Part shown: piece after piece, positions 8,964 to 17,958 of the stretch
How positions within the stretch are numbered: the first letter of the stretch is position 1
How the letters are laid out: the number at the start of each line of letters is the position of its first letter
Origin: Cytophagales bacterium
GTDB taxonomy: Bacteria; Bacteroidota; Bacteroidia; Cytophagales; Bernardetiaceae
NCBI GenBank assembly: GCA_013299045.1
Contig: JAAFJX010000016.1
Location: 28,029 to 92,028 of the forward strand
Reading direction: 5' to 3'
DNA length: 64,000 bases
Position numbers and translations under genes: made by a program
The notes under the pieces: generated by a model
Told to the model about the DNA's origin: nothing
Database searches by the model: none
The model's input: only the letters and a program-made list of their open reading frames with translations

Positions 8964-10016
8964 TTAGCTGCGGTCTTTAATAAACGTAGAGACCTTTGGT
9001 GCTAGCTCTTTCTGTGAACGATTGCCCACAAAAACACCAATGTGGCCACCAGGGAACTCATATAGTTCTTTGTCCTTTGTGCCAACGTGGTCGTTGAGCG
9101 GACGTGTTGCGGAGGGTGGTACGAGGTGGTCGTCGGAGGCATAAATGGTCAAAACTGGCATGGTGATATTTTTGAGATTAACCTTCATGCCATCAATGAC
9201 CAAATCACCCTTTATAAGCTTATTTTGCTGATACAAGTCCTTGATAAACTGACGGTAACATTCGCCTGCCTGGGCTGGGCTATCAGCAACCCACTTTTCC
9301 ATGCGCAAGAAGTTCATCAGTTTGCCCTTATCAGCCATCATATCAGGCAGTGAGTTAAATTTTTTAACTTTGCTAAGCGGTTTAAGCAAATCAAAGCCAT
9401 AGTTCAAGAACTCGCCCGGCACGAGACCGTCATTGCCATCAACCACCTTATCCACGTCCAAATCGCGCGACCATTTGAACAACAAACCGTCTTCGGTATT
9501 GAAGTCAAAAGGAGCAACAAGCGTGGTGAGAGTCTGTACCTTGTTGGGGTGTAGAGCAGAAAATATTGTAGAGAAAGTGCCACCTTGACAAATGCCTAAC
9601 AAATTGACTTTGGGTATCTTATGCGTTTTACGAATGTGGTCAACGCAATCGCCAATATAGCCATTGATGTAGTCGTTCATGGTAAGGTAGCGGTCTTGCT
9701 TGGTAGGGTAGCCCCAGTCAATAACGTACACGTCTATCCCCAAACTGAGCATATTGCGCACAAAACTGCGGTCTGGCTGAAGGTCTAGCATCTCAAAGCG
9801 GTTTACAAGCGCATAAACCATCAACAAAGGCACTTTGCAAGTGCGTTTGTCTGACGCATAACGGAAAAGACGCAACTTATCTACCTGAAAAACAAGTTCT
9901 TTTTCGGCAGTAGCAATATCCACGTCGTTAATTTCAGAAAGCATTTGGTAGCCTTTCCAGAGTTTTTCGGAAGTTTCTACCATTTCTTTTGTCATTTTTT
10001 CAATATTCTCTTGCAT
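8964..10016 (-). CDS. phaC: Class III-type poly(R)-hydroxyalkanoate synthase subunit PhaC
   Basis: A 350-residue alpha/beta-hydrolase-fold protein that polymerises hydroxyacyl-CoA into storage polyester. The lipase-like box GICQGG is at residues 141-146 with the catalytic Cys at 143; the Asp (D295 or D296, ASDDHLVPP) and His (H325, GGHIGV) complete the triad. The 350-residue length fits class III/IV PhaC, which needs a PhaE or PhaR partner. No phaE, phaA, phaB or phasin gene is adjacent, so the partner must be elsewhere or replaced. No membrane segment. Confidence 0.9.
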   Translation of the reverse strand: MQENIEKMTKEMVETSEKLWKGYQMLSEINDVDIATAEKELVFQVDKLRLFRYASDKRTCKVPLLMVYALVNRFEMLDLQPDRSFVRNMLSLGIDVYVIDWGYPTKQDRYLTMNDYINGYIGDCVDHIRKTHKIPKVNLLGICQGGTFSTIFSALHPNKVQTLTTLVAPFDFNTEDGLLFKWSRDLDVDKVVDGNDGLVPGEFLNYGFDLLKPLSKVKKFNSLPDMMADKGKLMNFLRMEKWVADSPAQAGECYRQFIKDLYQQNKLIKGDLVIDGMKVNLKNITMPVLTIYASDDHLVPPSATRPLNDHVGTKDKELYEFPGGHIGVFVGNRSQKELAPKVSTFIKDRS

Positions 10017-10391
10017 GACCAGAGGCTAAATTTTGAGGCTTTAAAAGCATTAAACCAAGAAATGAAACAAGGCGCTATAAACAGCCTGATTTCAATCGTA
10101 AATATAGGTGTTAAACTAATATTATCCAAATTTTTGTAGGTCTCCCTTATTTTTTTATGAAGAGGCACAAGTTCAATACCAACACAATGGCAGTATATCA
10201 GGACATTTTTACTCTATTCACGTTATGGAAAAGATGCGGCTTTATAGGGTGGACAGAACTAGAAAGATTATGCCTTGAATCTAAGACGAAAGGCGTAAGA
10301 ATCAGAAGATAAGAAAACAGTTGTGCAGGGTGCAGGAAATGGCTATTTCGCCGTTGGGTTACTAAAAAAATAAGTTCTTCAGTAACGTGCC
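10017..10391. other. Intergenic stretch, no gene seen
   Basis: 375 bp between the divergent-side upstream region of phaC and the 3' end of the AlkB-like gene. I see no convincing open frame, RNA gene or repeat; it probably holds the phaC promoter. Confidence 0.5.
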
Positions 10392-10997
10392 CTAAACTGG
10401 CTTTATGTATCTGAATGTAAGATTGATACGCTCTTTGGTAAGGGTCTTTGTTTTCGGCACTTCATGCAGCCAATTTTTTTGAGTGTCGCCGCCCATCACT
10501 AACAAACTTCCGTGTTCTAAGCATATCTTAAGGCTTGGTTCTTTTTTTTGTTTGTGTACAAATCGAAAAAAACGATTCTGTCCAAAACTTAGTGAGGCAA
10601 TGAGTGGTTTGTCGCCTAGTTCTGGCTCATCGTCGGAGTGTAAGCCCATGCTATCTTGTCCTTGGCGATAATAGTTTGCAAGTACGCAGTTGAACTTTGC
10701 TTGTAGTCGCTCTTCCAACAGACAGCGAAGTTGGCTTAGTGTAGCACGCCAGGGTAAGGGTTCATTGCGTACACCTGAATAGCGATATTGACAATGTTCA
10801 TCACCATACCAAGCGACAAGGCGCGGCTCAGGAATGAATTTGCCGAATAGTTTGACACTTTTTTGATGCCATTCAAGGTCTTCTTTTAGTTCATGGAACA
10901 ACAAAAAAGCCTCCTTTTTCTTAAAAAAAGCAGGAAAATAGCTAACTTCTGCACCTTTTAAAGCCAAAGTATAATTCTGAAGTGGCTCAAATAACAT
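10392..10997 (-). CDS. AlkB-family 2-oxoglutarate/Fe(II) dioxygenase
   Basis: A 201-residue protein with the AlkB fold, expected to demethylate alkylated bases in DNA or RNA. The iron ligands are H120 and D122 (GLHSDDE) and H178 (NWLHEV), and the 2-oxoglutarate-binding arginines are in RINLTFR (R190, R196). NYYRQGQDSMG before the HxD motif and ASLSFGQNRFFRF after it are diagnostic. It is the short bacterial type resembling ALKBH2/3. It stands alone, with a terminator 68 bp upstream that ends the small lipoprotein gene. Confidence 0.9.
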   Translation of the reverse strand: MLFEPLQNYTLALKGAEVSYFPAFFKKKEAFLLFHELKEDLEWHQKSVKLFGKFIPEPRLVAWYGDEHCQYRYSGVRNEPLPWRATLSQLRCLLEERLQAKFNCVLANYYRQGQDSMGLHSDDEPELGDKPLIASLSFGQNRFFRFVHKQKKEPSLKICLEHGSLLVMGGDTQKNWLHEVPKTKTLTKERINLTFRYIKPV

Positions 10998-11064
10998 GAC
11001 AAAAGGGTTCTCTCTGATATAATTTTGAGCAAATAAGAATAATTTTTCATTAAAAACGCCAAAG

Positions 11065-11094
11065 AAAAAGGCTTTTCCGTAAAAAAGCCTTTCT
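11065..11094 (-). terminator. Terminator of the small acidic lipoprotein gene
   Basis: AAAAAGGCTTTT and AAAAAAGCCTTT flank the 4-base loop CCGT; it lies 33 bp past the stop codon of the minus-strand 45-codon gene. Confidence 0.75.
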
Positions 11095-11126
11095 TGATGT
11101 TATTTTGGTGAGTCAAATCTTAGTCA

Positions 11127-11264
11127 TTAGTCATCAAACTCGTCCTCGTCTTCATCGTCTTCCATTTGCTCCCCGTCGCCCATTTGGACTGTGCAAGACG
11201 AGAAGGAAGCAGTTGCCGTACAGAACGCAAACGCTATGAAAAATCTTAAAAATATTTTTTTCAT
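11127..11264 (-). CDS. Tiny acidic lipoprotein (45 residues)
   Basis: A short gene read from the ATG at 11264. The product has a basic start (MKKIFLRFF), a hydrophobic segment and a lipobox-like ASFSSC (Cys24). After it come only about 21 residues, ending in an almost purely acidic tail, EDDEDEDEFDD. Support is the signal-peptide composition, the acidic tail and a well-placed terminator just downstream. No homologue is recognised. An acidic tail on a lipid anchor could bind cations or be a surface signal, but this is speculation. Confidence 0.6.
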   Translation of the reverse strand: MKKIFLRFFIAFAFCTATASFSSCTVQMGDGEQMEDDEDEDEFDD

Positions 11265-11470
11265 TTGAGTTGTCTTTATTTGTGAAACAAATTTTGAGTA
11301 AAATACAATGACATATTACTTAGCAAAATCTTTGCCATTTTTAGAAAATTATGGCCTACTGTTATCAACGCTTTTGCGGTTATGCTAACAGAATCGTGTT
11401 TGCTAATTGGGCAAAAAAGCCCCCCTTTGTAGTTTGTTTTTATCTTAAAACACCAAAAAAGAAGAAAAAA

Positions 11471-12649
11471 TTATTCTGACTTCCCGTTCTTTTGAAAAAA
11501 ACGACTAGCCCACAATATCATGCAGGCTGCAAGGGAGCAGAATGCACATATCTGCATCGGCAAAGACAGGGTAGCTAAAGTGTTCTTAAAAAGATAGCCG
11601 CTTATCAATGCTCCAAGCCCTATGCCTATCTCCAAAGCAACATATACCGTGGCCATGGCACGCCCACGATGTTCAGTATGGCTTAAATCTATTGCCCACG
11701 CAGTCAGAGTAGGCGAAAAAACCCCATAAGCAAGCCCCATAAAAGCTGCTCCCACCAAAAGTTCCATTAAATTCGTAACATGGCTAATGCCGAGGAGGGT
11801 TACAAACTGGACAAAAGTAGAAACCATTAATAAATTCACTCGCCCGTAACGGTCTGAAATGCTGCCAGACAGTAAACGAGATATGATGGAAGTCATTGTA
11901 GAAACGGTAAGAAAAAGACCTTTATTCTTTTCGCCAAGCAACATGAGCCAGTCGGGAGTAAGCGTGAGCATAGTGCCAAAAGAATAACTGCCAAAGATGA
12001 TAATCACTGAGGGCAAGAGAACCCTTGGCTCAAAAACCTCCGACCAGCGCAGTGAGATTTCACGCCACCGAAAGGGCTGAGGTTCAGGCAAGGTTTCGTG
12101 CATGGCACGTACACTCAAAAGAGAAATCAAGGCAAAAAGCGCACAAATATTACAAAGCCAAAACATACTGATATATTGGCTTAGATAACCGCCCAGACCC
12201 GGGCCAAGCGCCATACCTACACTGGCCGTCATGCTCAGAATGCCTACACCTTGCCCGCGTTTGTCGGCTGGAATTATATCAGCAGAAAGCGCAAAAAGGC
12301 CTGTGGGGTGCATACCAACTGCTAAACCGTGAATAGAACGCAACAGCAAAAAAAGAAAGACCGTTTGGAAATGTGGATAACTCACAAAGCAAATAAAACT
12401 CACGGCCGCTCCAAAGTACATGACGGGTAACCTGCCTATTCGGTCAGCCAAGCGCCCACCCAAGGGGCGGCTAAGTGCAGCAACGGCTGTGAAAAGCCCT
12501 ATGATATAGCCCTTGTGTTCTGCACCACCCAAACGACTCAGCCAGTTTGGAAACTCTGGAAGCGCCATATTCAATGCAGTAAAGAATAGCAGCGCGTTCA
12601 AGCATAAGAACCAAAATTGATAGGAATAACCCGCTAGTTGCTTTTGCAT
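11471..12649 (-). CDS. Major facilitator superfamily transporter
   Basis: A 392-residue integral membrane protein with about 12 membrane helices and the MFS loop motif between helices 2 and 3 (GGRLADRIGRLPVM), repeated in degenerate form in the second half (SGSISDRYGRVNLL). It has no large extra domains. The sequence resembles sugar- or drug-efflux members but the substrate cannot be told. A TAnnTTTG promoter lies directly upstream on the minus strand at 12678-12685. Confidence 0.88.
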   Translation of the reverse strand: MQKQLAGYSYQFWFLCLNALLFFTALNMALPEFPNWLSRLGGAEHKGYIIGLFTAVAALSRPLGGRLADRIGRLPVMYFGAAVSFICFVSYPHFQTVFLFLLLRSIHGLAVGMHPTGLFALSADIIPADKRGQGVGILSMTASVGMALGPGLGGYLSQYISMFWLCNICALFALISLLSVRAMHETLPEPQPFRWREISLRWSEVFEPRVLLPSVIIIFGSYSFGTMLTLTPDWLMLLGEKNKGLFLTVSTMTSIISRLLSGSISDRYGRVNLLMVSTFVQFVTLLGISHVTNLMELLVGAAFMGLAYGVFSPTLTAWAIDLSHTEHRGRAMATVYVALEIGIGLGALISGYLFKNTLATLSLPMQICAFCSLAACMILWASRFFQKNGKSE

Positions 12650-12677
12650 GAACTTAGAGATAGGCTAAAAAAGAGCG

Positions 12678-12685
12678 CAAAGATA
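12678..12685 (-). promoter_or_regulatory. Promoter element of the MFS gene
   Basis: TATCTTTG on the minus strand, 29 bp before the ATG at 12649. Confidence 0.6.
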
Positions 12686-12899
12686 GACAAAAAAAATCTT
12701 ATTTACCAAATAAACCTGAAAGCAGCATGGCATCTGTCATCAAGATGTTTGCTTTGTTAAAAGTAGGTAGCAATCCTTGAAGTACAGTTAATTTATTTAT
12801 AATCAGCGAATTAAAAGCTACCTAAACGGCTTACTTCTAGAAAACTAAGTCATAAACAACAGTTCTTGATGCGGAAGCCCTACAAAAAAATAGTTAAAC

Positions 12900-12930
12900 T
12901 TTGTGCAATGCCTAAATTCTATTATTTTTG
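12900..12930 (+). promoter_or_regulatory. Promoter of speD-like gene and mutL
   Basis: TTTG at 12900-12903 and TATTTTTG at 12923-12930, spaced 19 bp, fit the Bacteroidota consensus. Confidence 0.6.
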
Positions 12931-13024
12931 TGGCATATTACTCTTACGACCTATGCAGACCCAAGTATAGCAAGGGGCGCTTAGTTCTTCTAAAATAATA
13001 TCTACAAAAAGAATTGACAAACAA

Positions 13025-13435
13025 ATGATTGTTGCGCTTTCAGAACTCCCTTCGGTAGAGGTTTTACATGAAAAATTTAACCAAGACAAATCATGGGGGC
13101 TTTCTACATTGCTAAATCTTTCAGGCTGCGATGGCTTCAAAATATCCGATAAGACCAGCATTGAACAATATTTGATAGAACTCTGCCAACTTCTGCAAGT
13201 AACGCGCTACGGCGAAGCGCAAGTGATTCATTTCGGCAAAGACCCACGAATTGCTGGGTATTCGGCTTTTCAGCTGATTGAAACCTCTGCCATTTCGGGG
13301 CACTTTGTGGACGAAAATAACACCGCATATATTGATATTTTCAGCTGTAGATTCTATGATTATAACGTAGCGGCTAATTTTACCAAAACTTTCTTTGGGG
13401 CTGAGCGCTGCGAAGTGAGTGTTTATTTGCGCTAA
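13025..13435 (+). CDS. S-adenosylmethionine decarboxylase family protein (SpeD/SpeH-like)
   Basis: A 136-residue protein of the prokaryotic AdoMet decarboxylase family, pyruvoyl enzymes that self-cleave before a serine and supply aminopropyl groups for spermidine. By spacing, the cleavage Ser is S88, with H93 five and C108 twenty residues later, the same Ser-His-Cys spacing as the classical enzymes (ETSAISGH, YIDIFSC). The residue before S88 is Thr87, not the usual Glu. It precedes mutL by 21 bp and shares its promoter. No spermidine synthase gene is nearby. It could be a true AdoMet decarboxylase or one of the homologues with another substrate. Confidence 0.75.
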   Translation: MIVALSELPSVEVLHEKFNQDKSWGLSTLLNLSGCDGFKISDKTSIEQYLIELCQLLQVTRYGEAQVIHFGKDPRIAGYSAFQLIETSAISGHFVDENNTAYIDIFSCRFYDYNVAANFTKTFFGAERCEVSVYLR

Positions 13436-13456
13436 AATGTTCAGTGCCTTTATTCT

Positions 13457-15334
13457 ATGAGCGATGTCATTAGGCTTCTACCAGATTCCCTTGCTAACCA
13501 AATTGCTGCTGGTGAGGTGGTGCAGCGCCCTGCATCTGCTCTAAAAGAACTTCTTGAAAATGCTATCGATGCGGGCGCTCAGAGCATTACAGTCCTTATC
13601 AAAGACGCGGGCAAGGTTTTGATACAGGTCATTGACGATGGTGTGGGAATGTCTGATACAGATGCGCGTCTGTGTTTTGAGCGCCATGCTACCTCAAAAA
13701 TTAGGCAGCCAGACGACCTTTTCGCTATCAAGACTTTCGGTTTTAGAGGCGAAGCTCTGCCCTCCATTGCTGCCGTAGCGCAAGTAGAACTCATTACACG
13801 CCGCATACAAGACGAAGTAGGCGTTAAAATACATATAGAGGCATCTGAACTAAAAAAACAGGATTATACTGCCGCACCAACAGGGACATCTATAGCCGTC
13901 AAAAACCTGTTTTTTAATGTTCCGGCACGCCGCAAGTTCCTTAAAGGCAACAATGTAGAGTTTAAGCACCTTTTGGAAGAGTTTCAGCGAGCGGCCCTTG
14001 CTTATCCACACATCTCATTCAGATTCATCAGTAACGACCAAGAACTCTATAACCTCAGTGGTGGTCTATTGGCCAAACGCATCGTGGGCATTTTAGGCAA
14101 AACCTACCAACAAAACCTTGTGAGCTGTGAAGAAGAAGTACAAGACTATGCACTGACTGGCTTCGTAGGCAAGCCTGAAGTATCAAAAAAAACACGCGGT
14201 GAGCAGTTTTTTTTTGTTAATAACCGCTTTGTGAAGCACCCAAGCCTACACCACGCGGTCATGTCGGCCTATAAAGGCTTGCTGCCTGATGAGAATTTTC
14301 CTTTTTATGCCCTTTTCATAAGCCTGCCCTACGATAAGATTGATGTGAACGTTCACCCAACTAAAACAGAAGTAAAATTTGAAGATGAGCGCTTGTTATA
14401 CGCCTTGCTTTTGGCAGCGGTTAGGCGTGCCTTAGGTGTTTATGCCCACGTACCAAGTTTGGAGTTTAAACCAGACGTACTGGACACCACCAATTTCAAA
14501 ACGAGCGCTTCTAAAAGCCAAACAGGCAAGAATGAAAGTTTTAATAGCGCAAACTCACCACAAGAACGCCTCAGTAAAATAAATACGCATAATTGGGAAA
14601 AGCTCTACAAAGACTTGGAAACAGAGCGCCTAGCCGATGCCAGTGAAGAGTTTTCTTTCGTTTTTCAGCAAGACAGCAGCGAAGAGGCCGATTTGAGCAC
14701 CAATAATTGGCGTGTGGCGAGTAGAGCCAACGAAAGCGGTAATAGCCAAAGCAATGATACAAAAAGTGAGCTTATTTTTCAGTTACACAACGCCTATATT
14801 GCAAGCAGATTGCCGAGCAGCCTGTTGCTCATAGACCAGCAAGCAGCTCATTTCCGAATACTCTACGAGCGGTTTATGCGACAGCATCTTAGCCAAAGTC
14901 CTATTTCGCAACGCTTGTTGTTTGACCAAGAACTAGCATTGCCGCCCAGCGATGTGGCGCTTTTGCTAGAAAACATCGATTTGTTTAGAAACTTAGGATT
15001 TGATTTGCTACTAGAAGCCGACGGCACTCTGCAAGTCCGTTCAGTACCACCTGAGTGTGTACAACAAAGCCAACTGTCAGAGATTATTGCTCAACTCATT
15101 GAGCAACTGAGAGCTACTTATAACGATGGCAGCGCTCCAAATTACGTTCATCAGGCCGCTATCACTTTGGCCAAGCGCCAGAGTAAAAAGCGTGGAGAGA
15201 AGCTGCTTACAGCCGAAATGGCAAAAATTATTGATGAGCTTTACGCCTGCGAGCAACCCAACTACACACCTGACGGCCAAAAAATACACCTTCTTCTTGA
15301 TGTTGAAATGCTGGACGGATTGTTTGGTATTTGA
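13457..15334 (+). CDS. mutL: DNA mismatch repair protein MutL
   Basis: A 625-residue MutL, the ATPase that links MutS mismatch recognition to strand processing. The N-terminal GHKL ATPase shows ENAIDAGAQ, DDGVGM and FGFRGEALPSIAAV. A linker of low conservation covers about 345-440, then comes the C-terminal dimerisation domain. The endonuclease signature DQHA(x)2E(x)4E is degenerate (DQQAAHFRILYE) and the late CPHGRP motif reads TPDGQK, so the protein is predicted to lack nicking activity; similar loss is, as far as I know, common in Bacteroidota. It is co-transcribed with the speD-like gene. Confidence 0.96.
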   Translation: MSDVIRLLPDSLANQIAAGEVVQRPASALKELLENAIDAGAQSITVLIKDAGKVLIQVIDDGVGMSDTDARLCFERHATSKIRQPDDLFAIKTFGFRGEALPSIAAVAQVELITRRIQDEVGVKIHIEASELKKQDYTAAPTGTSIAVKNLFFNVPARRKFLKGNNVEFKHLLEEFQRAALAYPHISFRFISNDQELYNLSGGLLAKRIVGILGKTYQQNLVSCEEEVQDYALTGFVGKPEVSKKTRGEQFFFVNNRFVKHPSLHHAVMSAYKGLLPDENFPFYALFISLPYDKIDVNVHPTKTEVKFEDERLLYALLLAAVRRALGVYAHVPSLEFKPDVLDTTNFKTSASKSQTGKNESFNSANSPQERLSKINTHNWEKLYKDLETERLADASEEFSFVFQQDSSEEADLSTNNWRVASRANESGNSQSNDTKSELIFQLHNAYIASRLPSSLLLIDQQAAHFRILYERFMRQHLSQSPISQRLLFDQELALPPSDVALLLENIDLFRNLGFDLLLEADGTLQVRSVPPECVQQSQLSEIIAQLIEQLRATYNDGSAPNYVHQAAITLAKRQSKKRGEKLLTAEMAKIIDELYACEQPNYTPDGQKIHLLLDVEMLDGLFGI

Positions 15335-15450
15335 ATTTGAGTCTTGCGCCTTATCTATGCTTTTCAAAGTCTAAGGCATCTCTATTCAGTACCAGCAGAA
15401 AAGATGCTTTTGTTGATTTTGGTTGAGTAGTCTGGCTCCTCTTTTTTTAT

Positions 15451-15490
15451 AAAAAGCAGCACGTTTATTCCCAAACGCACTGCCTTTTTA
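15451..15490. terminator. Terminator between mutL and the NYN gene
   Basis: AAAAAGCAG pairs with CTGCCTTTTT across a loop that holds a second small stem; it lies between convergent genes and may serve both. Confidence 0.6.
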
Positions 15491-15513
15491 AGGCGCTTAA
15501 CTAAACAGTCGTT

Positions 15514-16482
15514 TTAGTTAGACTTAATAACGCTTGGTGGCGGATTGTCAAAAGTACTGACTTTCCTGACGTTATTGGCGCAATCGCCGCGTGTATTTTG
15601 GCCTAATGTATATTCCACGTAGTCGCCCTCTTGCAAGTCATTAAAATCGCCGTCCAGTACATCTTCATAGCTAAAATAGAGATTGTTCGGCGGCAAAGAA
15701 ATAAAGCCATACCCATTGCGTAGATTCTTGATAGTGCTTATCTGGGCAGTACCACGCACTGCAGCCACGTTATTCGTTACTGTTGCAAACTGCTTAGAAT
15801 AATTTTGCATGGTATCTTGCGATACAAACAGGCTGTTAATGAGGGGGTCATTTTTGGCTATTCGGTTGTCTATTAACTCGTGCATGGCCAGTGGGTAGGT
15901 AACTTCTTCAAGCAACTCCTGCGAGGTTCTCGTTTCGCGTTCCTGGTCGCGCTCGTCTGTATATTTAAAGTCCCAGCTCAATAACATAACCCTTGTTCCG
16001 AGTGTGTTCAGCTTACGAATAAGCGGGACGTAGTCGCCGTCGCAAGCAATAAGAACTACTACGCTAAAGCGTTTATAGAGAGTGAGTTCGTAGGCTTCCA
16101 GAGCAAGCGATACATCAATGCCTTTTTCTTCTTTTTTTCCATTGCGTGAGCGGAGCGGCAGATAGTGCGTGATAACATTCTCGTTCATAAGAATATCATC
16201 AAAAATGCGGTCAGTGTAGAGCTTGCTTTTCTGATAGGCTTCGTAGGCATTTAATCGGCCTCTAAAATAATGAGAATCAACAATATGACACATACGCATA
16301 TCAACGTTTTCTTCGCGAGCTACTTGTTTTCGGATAAATTCATGCAAGCCTTCAATACTGATGCGTGTTCGGCGTGGGTGCTCGTAGTTATAATAGTTGC
16401 TTACTTTCAAGAAATAGTTGCCGTCATAAAAAACACCAATTCGCGTAAGTTTGTTAGCGGAATCATTCAAATTAGGGAACAT
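15514..16482 (-). CDS. NYN/PIN-like nuclease with C-terminal cold-shock-like domain
   Basis: A 322-residue protein. The N-terminal NYN (LabA/DUF88) domain has the acidic residues of a PIN-type RNase: IGVFYDGNYF, EEKGIDVSLALEAY, LIACDGDYVPLIRKL. The C-terminal 90 residues form an OB or cold-shock-like fold (ISTIKNLRNGYGFISLPPNNLYFSYEDV, LQEGDYVEYTLG). This pairing suggests an RNA-binding ribonuclease, probably in RNA turnover. It is transcribed alone. The substrate is unknown. Confidence 0.88.
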   Translation of the reverse strand: MFPNLNDSANKLTRIGVFYDGNYFLKVSNYYNYEHPRRTRISIEGLHEFIRKQVAREENVDMRMCHIVDSHYFRGRLNAYEAYQKSKLYTDRIFDDILMNENVITHYLPLRSRNGKKEEKGIDVSLALEAYELTLYKRFSVVVLIACDGDYVPLIRKLNTLGTRVMLLSWDFKYTDERDQERETRTSQELLEEVTYPLAMHELIDNRIAKNDPLINSLFVSQDTMQNYSKQFATVTNNVAAVRGTAQISTIKNLRNGYGFISLPPNNLYFSYEDVLDGDFNDLQEGDYVEYTLGQNTRGDCANNVRKVSTFDNPPPSVIKSN

Positions 16483-16767
16483 CTTTGTTTAAATTTTTGG
16501 GGGGTAATCTGAATATTTAAAGAACTTGGTTTGTTTTACAAAAGTGAGTTGTAACTAGTTTTTAGTCAAACTATTCTGCTTTATTTACTATTCGTTTTTA
16601 AATTTATTTTGTACAGTAAAGATAATTCTTTGAATTATGATGGGCGCAAAATATATGAAAAGCACACAGAAAGCAATAGCTGGCCTGTTTTTTTGTAAAA
16701 TTTATTGAAACAGCAAAGCCCCACTAGCATTTGCCTATTCAGCTCACTGGTTTATGGAGCCAGGCTA

Positions 16768-17418
16768 TTATCTTGCGCGAACAACTTGTGCTAGAAATGC
16801 CAAAAAAAAGGCGATGGCAAGCATCAGAACAGCGTTTAAGTGTGCTGCTTCGTAGTTCATTTGCTCTACTTGTTCATAGATGCTAATTGAAAATACACGA
16901 GTTTTTGCAGGAATAGAGCCGCCCAGCATCATAACTAAACCAAATTCGCCTAAACAATGCGCAAAGCACATACATAAACAAACGCGCCAAGTTGGCAATA
17001 AATGTGGCCACACCACGCAGTAGAAAGCCTTAAAGCGACTTTGGTTGAGCAATAAAACAGCCTCTTTGATAGCCAGTGGTTGCATTTTTACAGCCTCCAG
17101 CAAAGGCGAAAATACAAAAGGGACATTGACAACAATACTCGCTACTAGCAGACCAGAGAAGGTAAAAGCCAGCCCATTTTCAAAAAAACAGCCAATAAAA
17201 CCCTCTGCGCTCAAAAGTAGCAAGGCATAAAAACCTAAAACACTTGGGGGCAGGGCCAAACTCATGAAGGAAAAAACAGAGAGCAGTGTTTGGTAGCGCT
17301 GCGCCAAGAACGAGGCTTGCCACGCCAAAAAGGGCATGGTTAAAGCCAAAAATAGCGTAGTAAGCGCTGCTAGTTTGAGGCTCAAGGCTAGCGCCACCCA
17401 ATCAATCTGTGCAAACAC
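16768..17418 (-). CDS. modB: Molybdate ABC transporter permease ModB-like
   Basis: A 216-residue permease with about five or six membrane helices and the ModB features LALPPSVLGFYALLLL, the EAA-like loop (EAVLLLNQSRFKAFYCVVWP), LGEFGLVMMLGGSIPAKT and ISIYEQVE. It imports molybdate or tungstate in the ModABC complex. No modA or modC is adjacent; it lies 11 bp after a DUF6702 gene. Length is normal for ModB. The partner genes must be elsewhere, or the protein may no longer act as a ModABC permease. Confidence 0.82.
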   Translation of the reverse strand: MFAQIDWVALALSLKLAALTTLFLALTMPFLAWQASFLAQRYQTLLSVFSFMSLALPPSVLGFYALLLLSAEGFIGCFFENGLAFTFSGLLVASIVVNVPFVFSPLLEAVKMQPLAIKEAVLLLNQSRFKAFYCVVWPHLLPTWRVCLCMCFAHCLGEFGLVMMLGGSIPAKTRVFSISIYEQVEQMNYEAAHLNAVLMLAIAFFLAFLAQVVRAR

Positions 17419-17429
17419 CGCAGCAGGAG

Positions 17430-17945
17430 TTAAAAGGATAACAAGTGCTCAGATTTCTGCTTGTTGCAGCGCACAGATTTTTTGCTACTACCTATACGCA
17501 CATGGTTTAGATTACTCTGGTCAGAAAAAATATCAAAAAGCAGTGTATTTTTAACGGTCAGGTTTTGCACTTTATCCACATTTTCTACTTCAAAGTACAA
17601 ATAGACGGCATCTTGGCCTACTTCTTTGCCCATGAAGTCGCAACGAGCCGAAGCGGCATTGATTTTCAGGTCAAAATTTTGGGCAAAATAGTGTTTTATA
17701 TTGGCATCGGTGTCGGGGTGTTCGTTTGGCAAGCCTACATTGTAAAGTCCTTTGTAGTTGCGAGTAAGTAGTTTCTCTAGGTCGTCCGTAAAGATTTTAT
17801 GCGTAACCTCTATATTATTGAACTGCTCACTATGCACAATGTCGGTCGTCATAATGTGTATAGGGTGTGTGGGCGCAAGGAACGAGGCACATACAGCCAG
17901 AATAACTGAAAGACTCAAAAGGCGCTTACAAGGATTAGAGAACAT
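17430..17945 (-). CDS. DUF6702 family exported protein
   Basis: A 171-residue protein from the ATG at 17945. It has a signal peptide (LLSLSVILAVCASFLA) and the DUF6702 pattern: HPIHIMTTDIVH, KIFTDDLEKLL, IKHYFAQNFDLKIN and VYLYFEVENVDKVQNLTVKNTLLFDIFSDQSNLNHV. The family is widespread in Bacteroidota and of unknown function. It lies 13 bp after the channel homologue and 11 bp before modB, so the three probably form one transcript. Confidence 0.82.
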   Translation of the reverse strand: MFSNPCKRLLSLSVILAVCASFLAPTHPIHIMTTDIVHSEQFNNIEVTHKIFTDDLEKLLTRNYKGLYNVGLPNEHPDTDANIKHYFAQNFDLKINAASARCDFMGKEVGQDAVYLYFEVENVDKVQNLTVKNTLLFDIFSDQSNLNHVRIGSSKKSVRCNKQKSEHLLSF

Positions 17946-17958
17946 CGCGAGAATCAAT

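Larger units (their letters stand above)
12650..13024. other. Divergent promoter region
   Basis: 375 bp separating the MFS gene (minus) from the speD-like gene (plus). It holds one promoter for each direction and an 8-bp inverted repeat TAGGTAGC / GCTACCTA (about 12763 and 12817). No gene is seen. Confidence 0.5.

Noticed and set aside
13457..15334. MutL endonuclease loss as a defect specific to this strain
   Set aside because: The motif is degenerate, but from memory the same degeneration occurs in other Bacteroidota MutL proteins, so it is probably normal for the group.
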